A stretch of 64,000 bases of DNA, taken from positions 55,864 to 119,863 of the forward strand of contig JANJTM010000062.1 in NCBI GenBank assembly GCA_024711125.1, read 5' to 3'. The translations under genes and the position numbers were made by a program. Numbering within the stretch: the first letter of the stretch is position 1; each line of letters begins with the position of its first letter. Under the pieces are notes generated by a model. It made no database searches and was not told where the DNA came from. It worked only from the letters and a program-made list of their open reading frames with translations. The stretch comes from Rhodothermales bacterium (GTDB lineage: Bacteria; Bacteroidota; Rhodothermia; Rhodothermales; UBA10348). This document shows, piece by piece, positions 34,071 through 44,155 of this stretch.

Positions 34071-37000
34071 TCAGCGGATGCGAACGACCGGCCTCGAGCG
34101 CACGGTGCCGCCCGCCTCCATCCGGAGCCAGTAGGCGCCGGAGGCCACGCCGGACGCGTCCCATCGCGCCTCGTGGGTTCCGGGGGGCAACGTGTCGTCA
34201 ACCAGGACGGCGATCCCGCGCCCGAGCGCGTCGGCCACCGTGATGCGGACCCGGCCGGTCTTCTCCACGCGGAAGGGGATGCGCACGTCGGCACGGAACG
34301 GGTTCGGCCAGGGCACGTCCAGCGAGTAGCCGACGGCGGGGTCCGGCCGTTCGGTCGCGACCGATCCGCCTCGCCGGATGCCGGGCACCCAGAGTTCGAA
34401 GAACCGGTCGAACGGGGCCGAGAACGTGGCCGACTCGGCCTCCGGCCTCGTTTCCAGCAGTTCGACGCGCCCCGAAAGCGGGTTCCAGGCCCCGATGGCG
34501 ACGGCATCCCCCGACCCGAAATCCGCGAGGTCCCGGGCCGGGTCGAGCCCGAACGCGATCCGTCCCTCCCAGGCGCCGTTGCCCGCCGTCGCGACCGCCC
34601 ATCGGCGGCCGATCGGAACGAACCCGGGGGGCAGCGAGCCGTCGGCGTAGGGTGCGGAGGCCGGGAGCGTCCAGGGCCCGTCGACCTCGCGCACGCCGAC
34701 GGTGCCCGACGGCGGACGGGCCGTCCAGTCCAGGGTCACGGGCACGCCCGTGAACGCAAGTCGCATCGATCCGTCGGTCGGAAGCGCAATCGTCTCGGAC
34801 GGGGCGGGCGCCCGAACGTCCACCACGAGCGTGTCCACCGCAAGGTTGACCCGGTAGTACGGCGACCAGAGGCGAAGCACGTGGCGAACGGCCGCCGCGC
34901 CGACGGGAATCGCCGAATCGTGCTGGAGCGCGACGGTTTCGGTCACGCGCCCGGCCGTGAAGAGGTTCTCGAGCGGCGTCACGGGCGCCCAGCGCGCCAG
35001 GACGCGCCCGGTCGCGTCGACGGCCGAGGATTCCCGGAGCACCTGCCAGAGGTGGGGCGCGTTGGGGGACCCGGCTTCGGCCCGGTAGGTCAGGCGGGCG
35101 TCGGCCCGCTCGCCCGCGACGTACGACCGGAATCCCGACGCGGCGAACGCGGCGCCGTCGAACCGGCCGGGCTCGACCGACAGGATGCGCACCCGGTTCG
35201 ACGCGTCGTGGATGGCGAGCCGGAACGTTTCTTCGGCGACGACGGCGTCGGCCCCGTCCCGGAGCCTGAGCCGGAGGCGCAGCGCCGAGGGCCTGTCGTC
35301 GACGAGCACGTCGCGCAGCGGCGGTCGGATCGTGAAGGCCGTCTGTACCCGACCCCGGAACGGATCCCGTATACGGACGGTGCCGGGCGTGAATACCGGC
35401 GTATCGAGCACCTGCCCGGTCAGGAGGTCCACCTCGTCCACGTCGAACTCGATGCGTCCCGCAGACGCCGTGGGCAACTCGTAGTCCACGACGGCCGTGA
35501 ACGAGGCCGTGACGCCGCGCGCCGGCCCCTCTACGGGCCACAGCGGATTCGTCGAGTCGTGCGAGAGCACCCGGAGCGCCAGGCGCGGCTCGCTCCGCGC
35601 GACGGGCAACCAGACCCGGTTCGATCGCAGAACCGATCCGCCCCCCTGTCCGGTGAACAGCACCTCCACCGCGAGGAATCGGGTCGAGGTCGGAACGTCG
35701 ACCGTCACCGGACGCAGCGCGCTCGACGCGTCCGCGACGGGAATCGGTACCGAGGTCGCGATCGGGAATCCCTCGTCGTCGCGGACGATCACCACGGCGG
35801 TACCGGGACCCTGCGCCTCGAGCCGACTCAACGCGGGATCGATCGTGACCGGAAGCCCTGCCGGAACCGGGTCGACGACCGACGTAGCCCGGATGCGCAC
35901 CCGCACCCGGTCCGCATCCGGATCGGTTCGGAACGGCGCGTAGTCGATCCCGTTGCCGAGGCGGATGCCGAGTCCGCGGCTGTTGGCCAGCCCGTCGGCG
36001 CCCGATTCGTCCACCGGGCCCGTGGCGTGGCCCCAACCGTTGTGCCGCGCGTCGAGAATGCGGTCGACCCGCCACCACGCATCCGGCACCGAGGGTCCGA
36101 GGAACGGGTCGGCGCCGGTGCCCTCGAAGACGTTGTCACGGAGGACGGGCCTCGCCACGGGCACCGTTCCCGCGGCCTGCAGCACGAGCGGCCGCTCGAA
36201 TCGGGTGATCCGGTTCCGCTCGACCCGTATGCCCGCATCGAGCACGAGATCGAGCCCCACGTCGCCGACCGTGGAACCCACCGGGCGGGTCGCGCCCTCG
36301 ATCGTATTGTCCTCGATGACGGCGCGGAATTCGGTGGCCCGGTACATCGTCGTGCCGGCCTGCCACGGCATCAGGATGCCCGAACGGCCTTCGAGGGTAT
36401 TGTCCGCGATGACCGTCGTGCCCGTCAGGGGGCCCTTCGGGTCGAAGGTGCAGCACGGGCCGATCACGAGCGCGTCCGCCTGCAGTTCGCCCTGGTACGT
36501 CGTGAAGGGCACGGGCCGCACCGTGTTGCCGGTGAACAGCACCGAAGCCCCGCGGAAATCGAGCGACGAGCAACCCGCAGGAAACGCGAGCTCGATGATG
36601 TTGTCCTGGAAAACGGGCGCCGCGCCGACATCCTCGAACGACGCGCGCGGACAGACGCCGCCGAACTGCTCGAACCGGCTCCGGCGCACGAGCGCGAACC
36701 CGGCCCGCTCCATCCAGCCGAACCGCAGCGTGCTTCCTTCCATCCGGCTCGGCGATTCGGCGAAACTCAGCCCGAACGCGAGCCATTCCGGCCACGTCGC
36801 GGCTCCGTCCCGGTTCGTATCGCCCCCGTGCACGTCGTCGCGGATATCGGTGAGCACCGCGCGGTCGATCACGATGACGGGGCGCCGCTGGTCGGTGTCG
36901 AACGCGTCGAACGCCGTGCGCAGGTATCCGTCCTTGGTCGGTTCGGCCGAAATGACCATGCCCAGGCCGTCCAGCGCTACGGAGTGTGCGAACTTGACGA

Positions 37001-37247
37001 CCGCGCCCGGGCGTATCTCGAGCCGCTGGCCGTTCCGCACCTCGATGCCGCGGCGCACGATATGGACCGTTCCGCCCCCGGCCCAGACCACGACTCCGTT
37101 CGTTACGCCGTCGGCGTCGCGCGCGGGATGGCCGTCGTCGGTCGCGAAACCGTCGTGCACGACGACCGGTTGGGCGCGCGCCGTCCCGGCCGCGAGCGCA
37201 AGCGCGGCGGCGAGCAGGAGAACCGATGGTCGGGCGGAAAAATGCAT
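34071..37247 (-). CDS. Secreted beta-helix protein with C-terminal sorting domain
   Basis: 1058 residues with a signal peptide (MHFSARPSVLLLAAALALAAGTARA). Residues about 60-430 look like a right-handed parallel beta helix: repeated short units such as FQDNIIELAF, FTGNTVRPVPF, IADNTLEGR, IEDNTIEGA and VERNRITRF with the N-ladder pattern of pectate-lyase-like or NosD-type proteins. The middle is a string of beta-sandwich-like segments. The last 85 residues, starting VPWPNPFRADVRIPFRV and ending RPVVRIR, are a Por/type IX or FlgD-like sorting domain. It is likely exported and fixed on the surface, with polysaccharide binding or cleavage as the best guess. ATG 37247 starts the signal peptide. 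The frame is open for another 130 codons upstream but without sense. Confidence 0.8.
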   Translation of the reverse strand: MHFSARPSVLLLAAALALAAGTARAQPVVVHDGFATDDGHPARDADGVTNGVVVWAGGGTVHIVRRGIEVRNGQRLEIRPGAVVKFAHSVALDGLGMVISAEPTKDGYLRTAFDAFDTDQRRPVIVIDRAVLTDIRDDVHGGDTNRDGAATWPEWLAFGLSFAESPSRMEGSTLRFGWMERAGFALVRRSRFEQFGGVCPRASFEDVGAAPVFQDNIIELAFPAGCSSLDFRGASVLFTGNTVRPVPFTTYQGELQADALVIGPCCTFDPKGPLTGTTVIADNTLEGRSGILMPWQAGTTMYRATEFRAVIEDNTIEGATRPVGSTVGDVGLDLVLDAGIRVERNRITRFERPLVLQAAGTVPVARPVLRDNVFEGTGADPFLGPSVPDAWWRVDRILDARHNGWGHATGPVDESGADGLANSRGLGIRLGNGIDYAPFRTDPDADRVRVRIRATSVVDPVPAGLPVTIDPALSRLEAQGPGTAVVIVRDDEGFPIATSVPIPVADASSALRPVTVDVPTSTRFLAVEVLFTGQGGGSVLRSNRVWLPVARSEPRLALRVLSHDSTNPLWPVEGPARGVTASFTAVVDYELPTASAGRIEFDVDEVDLLTGQVLDTPVFTPGTVRIRDPFRGRVQTAFTIRPPLRDVLVDDRPSALRLRLRLRDGADAVVAEETFRLAIHDASNRVRILSVEPGRFDGAAFAASGFRSYVAGERADARLTYRAEAGSPNAPHLWQVLRESSAVDATGRVLARWAPVTPLENLFTAGRVTETVALQHDSAIPVGAAAVRHVLRLWSPYYRVNLAVDTLVVDVRAPAPSETIALPTDGSMRLAFTGVPVTLDWTARPPSGTVGVREVDGPWTLPASAPYADGSLPPGFVPIGRRWAVATAGNGAWEGRIAFGLDPARDLADFGSGDAVAIGAWNPLSGRVELLETRPEAESATFSAPFDRFFELWVPGIRRGGSVATERPDPAVGYSLDVPWPNPFRADVRIPFRVEKTGRVRITVADALGRGIAVLVDDTLPPGTHEARWDASGVASGAYWLRMEAGGTVRSRPVVRIR

Positions 37248-37333
37248 GCGGGGCACGACGCCGGCAGGCCGCGGCCGCGGCTCGCCGAACGCGCGATGAA
37301 ACTCCGGAACGGGAGTATCGGCCGTCGCGCGCG

Positions 37334-38545
37334 CTACTCGAGCCCCGCCATCTGCTTCTCGTTCTCGAGCGGAGGCGCGACGGCGAGAAAGTCCCGCGCG
37401 AACTCCGACGCGTATCTCTCGACCAGCGCCTCGCGCCGCTCGACGTCGGGCGTCGCGACGATCAGCCCCGCGTGGTGCTTCTTGTGCAGTTTCCACGCGA
37501 TCTCCGGCGCATCGAAACGATCCAGGTCCGGGAACTCGTCCCTGGCCAGGCACACCACGAGACCCGTATGCAGGGATCGGTCCGGCGTGACGCCATAGGC
37601 CTCGCCCCGCGCGCTCGCGACCTCGACGCGGGCCCATTCCGCCCAGAGATTGACGCCCGTGGCGTGCTCGACGAGCAGGTCGATGTTCGCGCCGCCCACC
37701 CGGGCCGCTACCTCGATGAAGCGGTACGACCCGTCACGGCGCGAGCGGATGAACTCGGCGTGGGTCGCTCCGCGGACCATGCCGAAGGCCTGCAGAAGTT
37801 GTCGATTGTGCTTTTCGAGCGCCCTGAACTCCTTCGATGCGGGCGGAACGGTCTTCGTCACGAACACCCCGCCGCCGTGGTAGACCTCGAGCGGGGGCTG
37901 CCCGTACTGCGATACCGCACGGAAAGCCACCTTGCGGTCGCTGACGATCGAGTCGACGTGGTAGACGTCGCCCGGGACGAATTCCTCCATGAGGTAGTAC
38001 GACTGCCGGTCCCCCAGCTCGTCGAGGATCGGCCACAGCGCCTCCGGATGCGCGATCCTGCGGATGCCCATCGCGCTCGCCTCGGTGCGCGGTTTGAGCA
38101 GCCACGGGCCCTCGACCTCCGCCATGAACGCCCGAAGGTCGTCGTGGTTGATGACCGGACAGAACGCCGGGACCGGCACTCCCTCGTCCCGCGCCCGAAC
38201 CCGCATGGCGAGCTTGTCACGGAAATGACGCCCGGTCGACTCTCCGAGCCCCGGAAGCCGCAGGTGCTCGCGGATCTGCGCGGCGGTCAGCGTATCGTAT
38301 TCGTCGAGCGCGATGATCCGGTCGATCCTGCGCGTGCGGGCGAGGAACGCCACCGCGTGCGTGACGTCGGGCTGCAGGTTCACGTCGGGCACGAGAAAAC
38401 GCTCGTCGATCGCGTGCATCGGCCACGGCTGGTCCTTGAGCTTCTCGTTCGTGACGAGGATCACGTGGGCGCCGGCCGCCTTGGCGGCCTCGAGGAGACG
38501 CTGGCCCTTGAAATAGGACGCCAAGCAGAGAATCGTAGTCGGCAT
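37334..38545 (-). CDS. ATP-grasp domain protein
   Basis: 403 residues of the carbamoyl-phosphate-synthase-like ATP-grasp fold. An N-terminal Rossmann-like domain (TTILCLASYFKGQRLLEAAKAAG) is followed by DKLAMRVRARDEGVPVPAF, the ATP lysine region GPWLLKPRTEASAMGIRRI, MEEFVPGDVYHVDSIV, and the metal-binding RFIEVAARVGGANIDLL. Such enzymes form amide or peptide bonds with ATP. The substrate and partners are not evident, and the flanking genes give no hint. A good -7 element lies 26 bases upstream. Confidence 0.85.
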   Translation of the reverse strand: MPTTILCLASYFKGQRLLEAAKAAGAHVILVTNEKLKDQPWPMHAIDERFLVPDVNLQPDVTHAVAFLARTRRIDRIIALDEYDTLTAAQIREHLRLPGLGESTGRHFRDKLAMRVRARDEGVPVPAFCPVINHDDLRAFMAEVEGPWLLKPRTEASAMGIRRIAHPEALWPILDELGDRQSYYLMEEFVPGDVYHVDSIVSDRKVAFRAVSQYGQPPLEVYHGGGVFVTKTVPPASKEFRALEKHNRQLLQAFGMVRGATHAEFIRSRRDGSYRFIEVAARVGGANIDLLVEHATGVNLWAEWARVEVASARGEAYGVTPDRSLHTGLVVCLARDEFPDLDRFDAPEIAWKLHKKHHAGLIVATPDVERREALVERYASEFARDFLAVAPPLENEKQMAGLE

Positions 38546-38570
38546 GTCGGCGGCGCGGGAATTCGTTCGG

Positions 38571-38578
38571 CCAATCTA
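38571..38578 (-). promoter_or_regulatory. Candidate -7 promoter element for the ATP-grasp gene
   Basis: Reverse strand TAGATTGG, one base from TAnnTTTG, 25 bases before the start at 38545. The rest of the 264-base gap up to 38809 shows nothing else I can name. Confidence 0.35.
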
Positions 38579-38809
38579 CGGCGGGGCGGGCCCGCCCGGA
38601 ACGCGCTCCTCCCGGGGATTCCCCGGTGCGTTCTGTCGATCTCGCCCGCTGGCAGGACTCCGCCCGTTTCGGTACCAAGAGACGGACCCGCGCCTCCTCT
38701 GTTCCGCGCCCGGGAGGTCGCGATCGCGGGCCCCGCCCTTCCCGGGTCACCCGGCCGGCCTCCGGTCGGGGCATAGGCGGGAGTTCACGCCCCCGCGGAG
38801 CCTGCAGTC

Positions 38810-40024
38810 ATGGTACCGCTTCGTTTCCGCATCCTGCTCCTGGTCCTCGCCGCGGCATGCGTCGCGCCGGGCTGCGATCTCTTCTCGAAGGACGACGGGG
38901 TCGCCGCCGACCGCATGGAGACCGCCGTGGCGACCTCCAACGCCGCGGGCGTCACCACGGTGCGGGTCGCCGACTACGACGTGAACATCGCGACCAAGAC
39001 GGGCGCGGGCACCGCCGTCGAGGGGTTGGCGCTGAAGGCATCCCTCACGAAGCGCTACCTCGTCGTCATCGCGGACGACCCCGACGGCGACTACTACCCG
39101 GACATCAAGATCCTCGACGTCGAGGATACGCGGGAAGTCTCGGGCGACAAGATCGACGTGAACATGTCGGTCGTTCCGGTCGGACTCCTCGTGCACAAGT
39201 ACCCTGCTCCGCCCGCCCACATCGAGGATCTCATGGGCGAAGAGGGCATCGCGCCCAAGACCGCGACCGGCAAGCTCGCCGACGTGCTGGCCGAAATGGC
39301 CGTCGTTGCCGAAGACGCCGGGGGACTCGGCCGCATCATCCACTTCGAGCAGAAGGTCACCCAGGCGACCGGTTGGCAGGACCCGGTCACCGTCGCCGCG
39401 AGCGCCAAGATCGCGACCGTGTCGTTCGAGGCCGTCGTCGCGCTCGTCGGCGACGCGGTCGGCATCTTCGACGAGGACGAACTCACCGTCACGTGGGGCG
39501 AAGACAAGCAGGGCAAGGGCGCGACCCCGTTCTACGTCACCGACATCGAGGTCGTGCGCTCCTTCCAGGCCCGCGTGACGCTCACCTGGGGCGCCAATCC
39601 GAGCGACCTCGACAGCCACCTGTGGACCCCGGCCATCCAGGGCGCACCCTACCACGTCTATTTTTCGACGCGCGGAAGCCAGGCGGCGCCGCCTTTCGCC
39701 GATCTCGACGTGGACGACACCTCGAGCTTCGGCCCCGAGAACATCGTCATCGCGCAGACATCTCCCGGCACGTACCGCTATGCGGTGCATCACTATTCGG
39801 GCAGCGGCACCCTCGCGACGTCCGGCGCGCACGTCAAGCTGATTCCGCGCACGGGCCCGCCGCGCGAGTTCGACGTGCCGACGACGGGCACGGGCGGCTG
39901 GTGGCACGTGTTCGACCTCGACGGGGCGACCGGGGCGGTGACGGTGGTGAACCAGATCGTGGGGTCGGTGCCGGCGCCGAGAGGGGCGGAAGGAGGGGTG
40001 TTCGTGGTGGCGCCGAAGCGGTGA
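38810..40024 (+). CDS. Lipoprotein with a C-terminal YfaP/DUF2135-like domain
   Basis: 404 residues. Signal peptide with lipobox APGC (MVPLRFRILLLVLAAACVAPGC, Cys22). The first 250 residues are not recognised: they read as an Ig-like or carboxypeptidase-regulatory region followed by an acidic segment. Residues about 265-380 carry VTLTWGANPSDLDSHLWTP, then YHVYFSTRGS, LDVDDTSSFGPENI and TYRYAVHHYSGSGTLATSGAHVKL, the signature of YfaP/DUF2135 domains. Function of that family is unknown. It is surface or periplasm anchored. Convergent with the exonuclease gene, 12 bases apart. Confidence 0.75.
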   Translation: MVPLRFRILLLVLAAACVAPGCDLFSKDDGVAADRMETAVATSNAAGVTTVRVADYDVNIATKTGAGTAVEGLALKASLTKRYLVVIADDPDGDYYPDIKILDVEDTREVSGDKIDVNMSVVPVGLLVHKYPAPPAHIEDLMGEEGIAPKTATGKLADVLAEMAVVAEDAGGLGRIIHFEQKVTQATGWQDPVTVAASAKIATVSFEAVVALVGDAVGIFDEDELTVTWGEDKQGKGATPFYVTDIEVVRSFQARVTLTWGANPSDLDSHLWTPAIQGAPYHVYFSTRGSQAAPPFADLDVDDTSSFGPENIVIAQTSPGTYRYAVHHYSGSGTLATSGAHVKLIPRTGPPREFDVPTTGTGGWWHVFDLDGATGAVTVVNQIVGSVPAPRGAEGGVFVVAPKR

Positions 40025-40036
40025 GTCCGGCGGTCC

Positions 40037-41653
40037 TCATGGGCCTGCCACGGCAGCGACAACGCGCAGGACGAACGTGTCCGGGCGCTCCGAATCCCCC
40101 TGCTCGATATACCGCACCGCCTCCCGATTCCGGTAGGCCCACTGCCCGACGATGCGGGCGGCGTCGGGCAGGTCGATCCCGGGGGCCGTGAGGCCGTGCT
40201 CGAGGGCCGCGCCGAGCGCCGGCAGGTCGCGGGCGCGCAGGACCACGGGACCGCCCGCGGGTCGCGACAGCACGGCCAGAAGCCCGTCGTCGCCGACCAG
40301 GACATGGGCAGACAGGGTGCCCCTCAGGCGGGGAGCCACGGGGCCGGGCTCGGCGGTGAGGCGCTGCAGGGTTTCGATCCAGTCGCGCAGCACGGCCGCC
40401 TCCTCGAAACGGTACCCGGCCGCCGCCTGCGCCATGGCGGCGGCCAGCGCGGCTTCGACGGCGATCGTGTCCCCTTCGAGGAACGCGGCGGGGTTCGGAT
40501 CGGGCACGGCGGCCACCGCGGCCGCGGCCCGCTCCACACGCGCCGCGCGCTCCTTCTCGTACGGCGTGCGCACGCGGCGGCGCTCCGCGCGCAGGCCCAG
40601 GGCCGCCCCGAGCAGATCAGACAGGGCCTGGGCCTCCCCCGGCGAGTCCATCGGCCCGTACCACGCGGCACCGTCGTCCGGCGCGGCCGTCGTACGCACC
40701 GAAACGGCGTCCCCCTCGAACCGCAGCCATGCGCTTCGCGCCGCCTGCCGGAGGGCCCGGTTGTAGGGCGGCTGGAGCTCCCGGATGAGACGGGCCTCCA
40801 GCAGCAGGGCCTCGACCTCCGATCCCGTTTCTTCCACTTCGACGTGGCGCGTGCGCGTGACGAGGTCGCGGATGCGGCCGGGTTTCGCCTCGACGCCGCT
40901 GAAGTACGACGAGACGCGGCGAACGAGGGAAACGGCCTTTCCGACGTACAACAGCCGGCGCCGCACGTCATGAAACCGGTAGACGCCGGGTCCCTCCGGC
41001 AGCGTCGGCAGGACGAAGCGGCGGATCTGCTCGACGTGGGCCGATTCGGCGCGGGTCGACGCATACCGACTCTGCTGCAGCGCCAGGAGGGCCGACGGCG
41101 TCGTGTGCCCCTGCCGTCCCGCCCGCTCGGCGAGGCGCAGCAGCACCTCGGCGGTGATTTCCGCGTCGGCCAGCGCCCGGTGCCGCACGCCCACCGGGAT
41201 GCCGAAGAAGCGCGCCACCGAGTCGAGGCCCTTGGACGGCAGCCCGGGCAACAGGCGCCGGGACAGGCGCACGGTGCAGAGGTACGGCACGGTTTCCGGT
41301 GCCAGGTCCAGGCGGGCGAGTTCGGACGCGACGAACGACCGGTCGAAGGCGGCGTTGTGCGCGACCCGCACCCCGTCGCCCGCGAATTCGAGGAACCGGG
41401 GCCAGACCTCCCCGGGCTGCGGCGCCCCGGCGAGGTCGCGCGTCGAAATGCCCGTCAGGCGGGTGATCCGCGGCGGAATCGGCACACCGGGATCGACGAG
41501 CGTCGAGAAGCGGTCGACGACGCGACCGTCCACCACGCGGACGGCGGCGATCTCGATCACGCGGTCGACGGCGGCCGAGATGCCGGTCGTCTCGGTGTCG
41601 ATCACGATGTAGGCCGGTCCGGGCAAGGGAGCTCCGCTGGGTTCAGGCCGCAA
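40037..41653 (-). CDS. DEDDh exonuclease fused to a GIY-YIG (UvrC/Cho-like) domain
   Basis: 538 residues. The N-terminal epsilon-type 3'-5' exonuclease shows motif I VIDTETTG (16-23), motif II AHNAAFDRSFV and motif III HRALADAEIT (DEDDh). From about 220 the GIY-YIG nuclease fold reads PGVYRFHDVRRRLLYVGKAVSLVRRVSSYF, then the UvrC-like EETGSEVEALLLEARLIRELQPPYN. The remaining 250 residues have no clear motif. This exonuclease/GIY-YIG architecture is known from several phyla and is thought to act in repair, like Cho. No UvrC partner is in the window. Confidence 0.88.
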   Translation of the reverse strand: MRPEPSGAPLPGPAYIVIDTETTGISAAVDRVIEIAAVRVVDGRVVDRFSTLVDPGVPIPPRITRLTGISTRDLAGAPQPGEVWPRFLEFAGDGVRVAHNAAFDRSFVASELARLDLAPETVPYLCTVRLSRRLLPGLPSKGLDSVARFFGIPVGVRHRALADAEITAEVLLRLAERAGRQGHTTPSALLALQQSRYASTRAESAHVEQIRRFVLPTLPEGPGVYRFHDVRRRLLYVGKAVSLVRRVSSYFSGVEAKPGRIRDLVTRTRHVEVEETGSEVEALLLEARLIRELQPPYNRALRQAARSAWLRFEGDAVSVRTTAAPDDGAAWYGPMDSPGEAQALSDLLGAALGLRAERRRVRTPYEKERAARVERAAAAVAAVPDPNPAAFLEGDTIAVEAALAAAMAQAAAGYRFEEAAVLRDWIETLQRLTAEPGPVAPRLRGTLSAHVLVGDDGLLAVLSRPAGGPVVLRARDLPALGAALEHGLTAPGIDLPDAARIVGQWAYRNREAVRYIEQGDSERPDTFVLRVVAAVAGP

Positions 41654-41705
41654 GATCGGTCCGCGACGATGTCAACCGGGTGTCACGCGGCCCCCGCCGA
41701 CCGAA

Positions 41706-43136
41706 TCAGTACCCTGCCCCCACCTCCAGCCCCAGCTCCCGCGCCATTCGGCGCCCGAGGTCCCAGTTGTCGAACCGCCCCACGAAGCGCTCCGAGCCCG
41801 GTCCGAAAGCGTAGAGCGGCACGTCGATCGCCGTGTGGCCGCCGGTCGTCCAGCCGAGCAGGGCCCGTCGGGAGGCCAGGTCCTGGAGGAAACCCGTCAC
41901 GCGGGCCGCAACGATGGATGCGCGCCTGTCCGACTCCCACCCCGCCGCGACCTCGCGGGCCAGTGCCGCCGCCTCGGTATCGCTGAAGGGTCCGTACCCC
42001 GCGTCTTCGGCCACGCGCCGCAGCGCAGCGGTCGCCGATTCCACGTCGGCGGCTCCGGCCGCCGCGCGCAGGTCGGGCCCCATGGCTTCGAGGGAACGGC
42101 GAATCGGGACCAACGCGGCCGGATTCCAGTCGTAGACCCCGTCCCGTCCCACCGTCAGGCCCCCGGTCTCGTGGTCGCTGGTCGCCACGACGAGCGTCGC
42201 TCCGTCGCGGCGTGCGAACTCGATCACCGCGCGCATCGCCTCGTCGTAGGCGATCGTCTCGTGCAGATGGGCCGCCGGATCGTTTCCGTGACCCGCGTGG
42301 TCGATGCGGCCGGCCTCGATCATAAGGAAGAAGCCGTCGGGGGCTCCGGCGAGCAGTTCGAGGGCCTTGCGGGTCATTTCGGCCAGGCTCGGGTCGTCGC
42401 CCGCGGCCCGGTCGATCTCGTAGTCGACGTGCGACGCGCTGAATAGACCCAGCACCGGTACGTCGTCGATCGCCGAGAGGCCCGGCACGTCGTCCACGAA
42501 ACGGTAACCGAGGGCCTGCGCTTCGGCCACGAGGTCGCGACCGTCCTCGCGGGTTCCGCCCGCGCCTTCCCCGCGGAAATGGTTCGTCCCGCCGCCGAGC
42601 AGTACCTCGATGCCCTGCCGGATCTGCTGATCGGCGATTTCCGCTTCATCCGCCCGGCTGGCCACGTGCGCCGAATACGCCGCCGGCGTCGCGTGGGTGA
42701 TGCGGGTCGTCGTGACGAGACCCGTCCAGTAGCCGGCCTTCTCGGCCTCCTCGAGGACCGTGGCAACCGGTCGCGCGTCGTCGTCGGTGCCGATACGCCC
42801 GTTCTTGGTCAGGATTCCGCTCGCGAAGGCCGTTGCACCGGCGGCCGAGTCCGTGACCCGCGCGTCCGATGCCCTCGTCACCACCGAGCCCGTATGCAGG
42901 GCATCGAAGACCTGGTCGCGGCCGAGGATCTCGCGGGCGTAATCCCGTGCCATCGTGAACGTGGCGAACCCGCAGCCGTCGGCGATGAAAAAGACCAGGT
43001 TCTTCGGAACGCCGCCGCGGACGCCGAAAGCGGGGTCGGCGCCGTGGGCCGCCACCGGCGCGAGCTGGGCCGTGGCGCCCGGCACGACACCGGGCGCGAG
43101 AAGGGAAACCGCGAGGAGGAAGGATCGGAAGGTCAT
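41706..43136 (-). CDS. PhoA-type alkaline phosphatase
   Basis: 476 residues from ATG 43136, which starts a signal peptide (MTFRSFLLAVSLLAPGVVPGATAQ). Catalytic landmarks: Asp in FIADGCGFATFTM, phosphoserine in VTDSAAGATAFASG, metal ligands in IDHAGHGNDPAAHLHETIAYDEAM, SDHETGG, and the late His in TTGGHTAIDVPLYAFG. Secreted to the periplasm or outside. Releases phosphate from organic monoesters. The neighbouring acid phosphatase gene ends upstream after 37 bases, so both may be expressed together. Confidence 0.95.
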   Translation of the reverse strand: MTFRSFLLAVSLLAPGVVPGATAQLAPVAAHGADPAFGVRGGVPKNLVFFIADGCGFATFTMARDYAREILGRDQVFDALHTGSVVTRASDARVTDSAAGATAFASGILTKNGRIGTDDDARPVATVLEEAEKAGYWTGLVTTTRITHATPAAYSAHVASRADEAEIADQQIRQGIEVLLGGGTNHFRGEGAGGTREDGRDLVAEAQALGYRFVDDVPGLSAIDDVPVLGLFSASHVDYEIDRAAGDDPSLAEMTRKALELLAGAPDGFFLMIEAGRIDHAGHGNDPAAHLHETIAYDEAMRAVIEFARRDGATLVVATSDHETGGLTVGRDGVYDWNPAALVPIRRSLEAMGPDLRAAAGAADVESATAALRRVAEDAGYGPFSDTEAAALAREVAAGWESDRRASIVAARVTGFLQDLASRRALLGWTTGGHTAIDVPLYAFGPGSERFVGRFDNWDLGRRMARELGLEVGAGY

Positions 43137-43173
43137 GCGGGCTGCCGTGAACCGGGTGAAATCGAGGGTGCTC

Positions 43174-44091
43174 CTACCGTCCCGCGCGCAGGCGGATCCG
43201 CTCGAGCTTGCGCCCGGTGCGCTGCGCCGGCGTGAGCGAGAAGTCGTTCGAGAACGCTGCCGACTCCCAGGAGCCGTACTGGGGATTCGGAAGCACGATC
43301 CATCGCTCGCCCCACCAGTCGTCGTGCGCCGCGTACAGCGACTCCCTCCCCGCGAAATCGGCCCGTCGATCGGAAAGGAAATCGCCGAGGTTGTCCCCCA
43401 CGAGCTGCACGACACGGTACCGCCCGGCGACCCAGGCGCGGCGCGGCCCCTTGTCCGACGCCCGCCATTCCGGCCGCTCGTTCTGGGTCATCACGTCGTC
43501 GGGGTCGTCCGTGAGCGGAAAACCGAGCGCTTCGAGGTTGCGCCGCGTGGCCGCCTCGCCCGCCGCGTCGCGGTTCGTCAGGTAAACGACACGCACGCCG
43601 CGCGACGCCGCGTACCGCGTGAACTCCAGCGCCCCCGGTATCGCGCCCGCGGCGGCCTCCTCGACCCACGCGGCCCACGTCGCCGGATCGTACGTGCCGC
43701 GATCGAGGATCAGGCGCGCCTGGTAGGCCATGTTGTCCAGGACCGTCTCGTCGACATCCAGCACCACGGCGGGGGGTTTCGCGCCGAACGGCGCCTCCTG
43801 TTCGAGCGCCGCCGTCCACGAGGTATCCTCGAGCGCCCGGTCGAGCGCGAGACGGGCGAGACGATAGGCCTGGTTGGCCACGGCGCGGAATTCCACGGCG
43901 TCGGCCGTCCAGAGCGCCGCGTGCAGGTTCTCGAACGAGGGCGTCCCGCCCGGCGTCTCGGCGGTCGCCGCGAGGGTCGAGGCCAGTTCGGCCGGAAGAA
44001 TGGCGGAGGCGGGCACGGCCGCCGGCTTCGTGGCTGAGCACGCCGCGAGAAGCGCGAGCGCGGGAAGCGGCCACGGGAAACGGACTCGCAT
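43174..44091 (-). CDS. e(P4)/class C-type HAD acid phosphatase lipoprotein
   Basis: 305 residues from ATG 44091, which opens a lipoprotein signal (lipobox LAAC). HAD motif I is [13 protein letters not shown], followed by [47 protein letters not shown] (motif II Thr) and the late Asp motif in LVGDNLGDF. This matches the e(P4) family, which in Haemophilus dephosphorylates NMN to nicotinamide riboside. Here it may do that for the PnuC/NadR route, or act generally as a phosphatase. Upstream, the gap to mdh holds an inverted repeat. Confidence 0.85.
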   Translation of the reverse strand: MRVRFPWPLPALALLAACSATKPAAVPASAILPAELASTLAATAETPGGTPSFENLHAALWTADAVEFRAVANQAYRLARLALDRALEDTSWTAALEQEAPFGAKPPAVVLDVDETVLDNMAYQARLILDRGTYDPATWAAWVEEAAAGAIPGALEFTRYAASRGVRVVYLTNRDAAGEAATRRNLEALGFPLTDDPDDVMTQNERPEWRASDKGPRRAWVAGRYRVVQLVGDNLGDFLSDRRADFAGRESLYAAHDDWWGERWIVLPNPQYGSWESAAFSNDFSLTPAQRTGRKLERIRLRAGR

Positions 44092-44155
44092 GGGTCGGGA
44101 GGGATCGTTTTCGGCCGGAATGGTACGGCAGCGCACATTTCCGCATCGTCAATTT

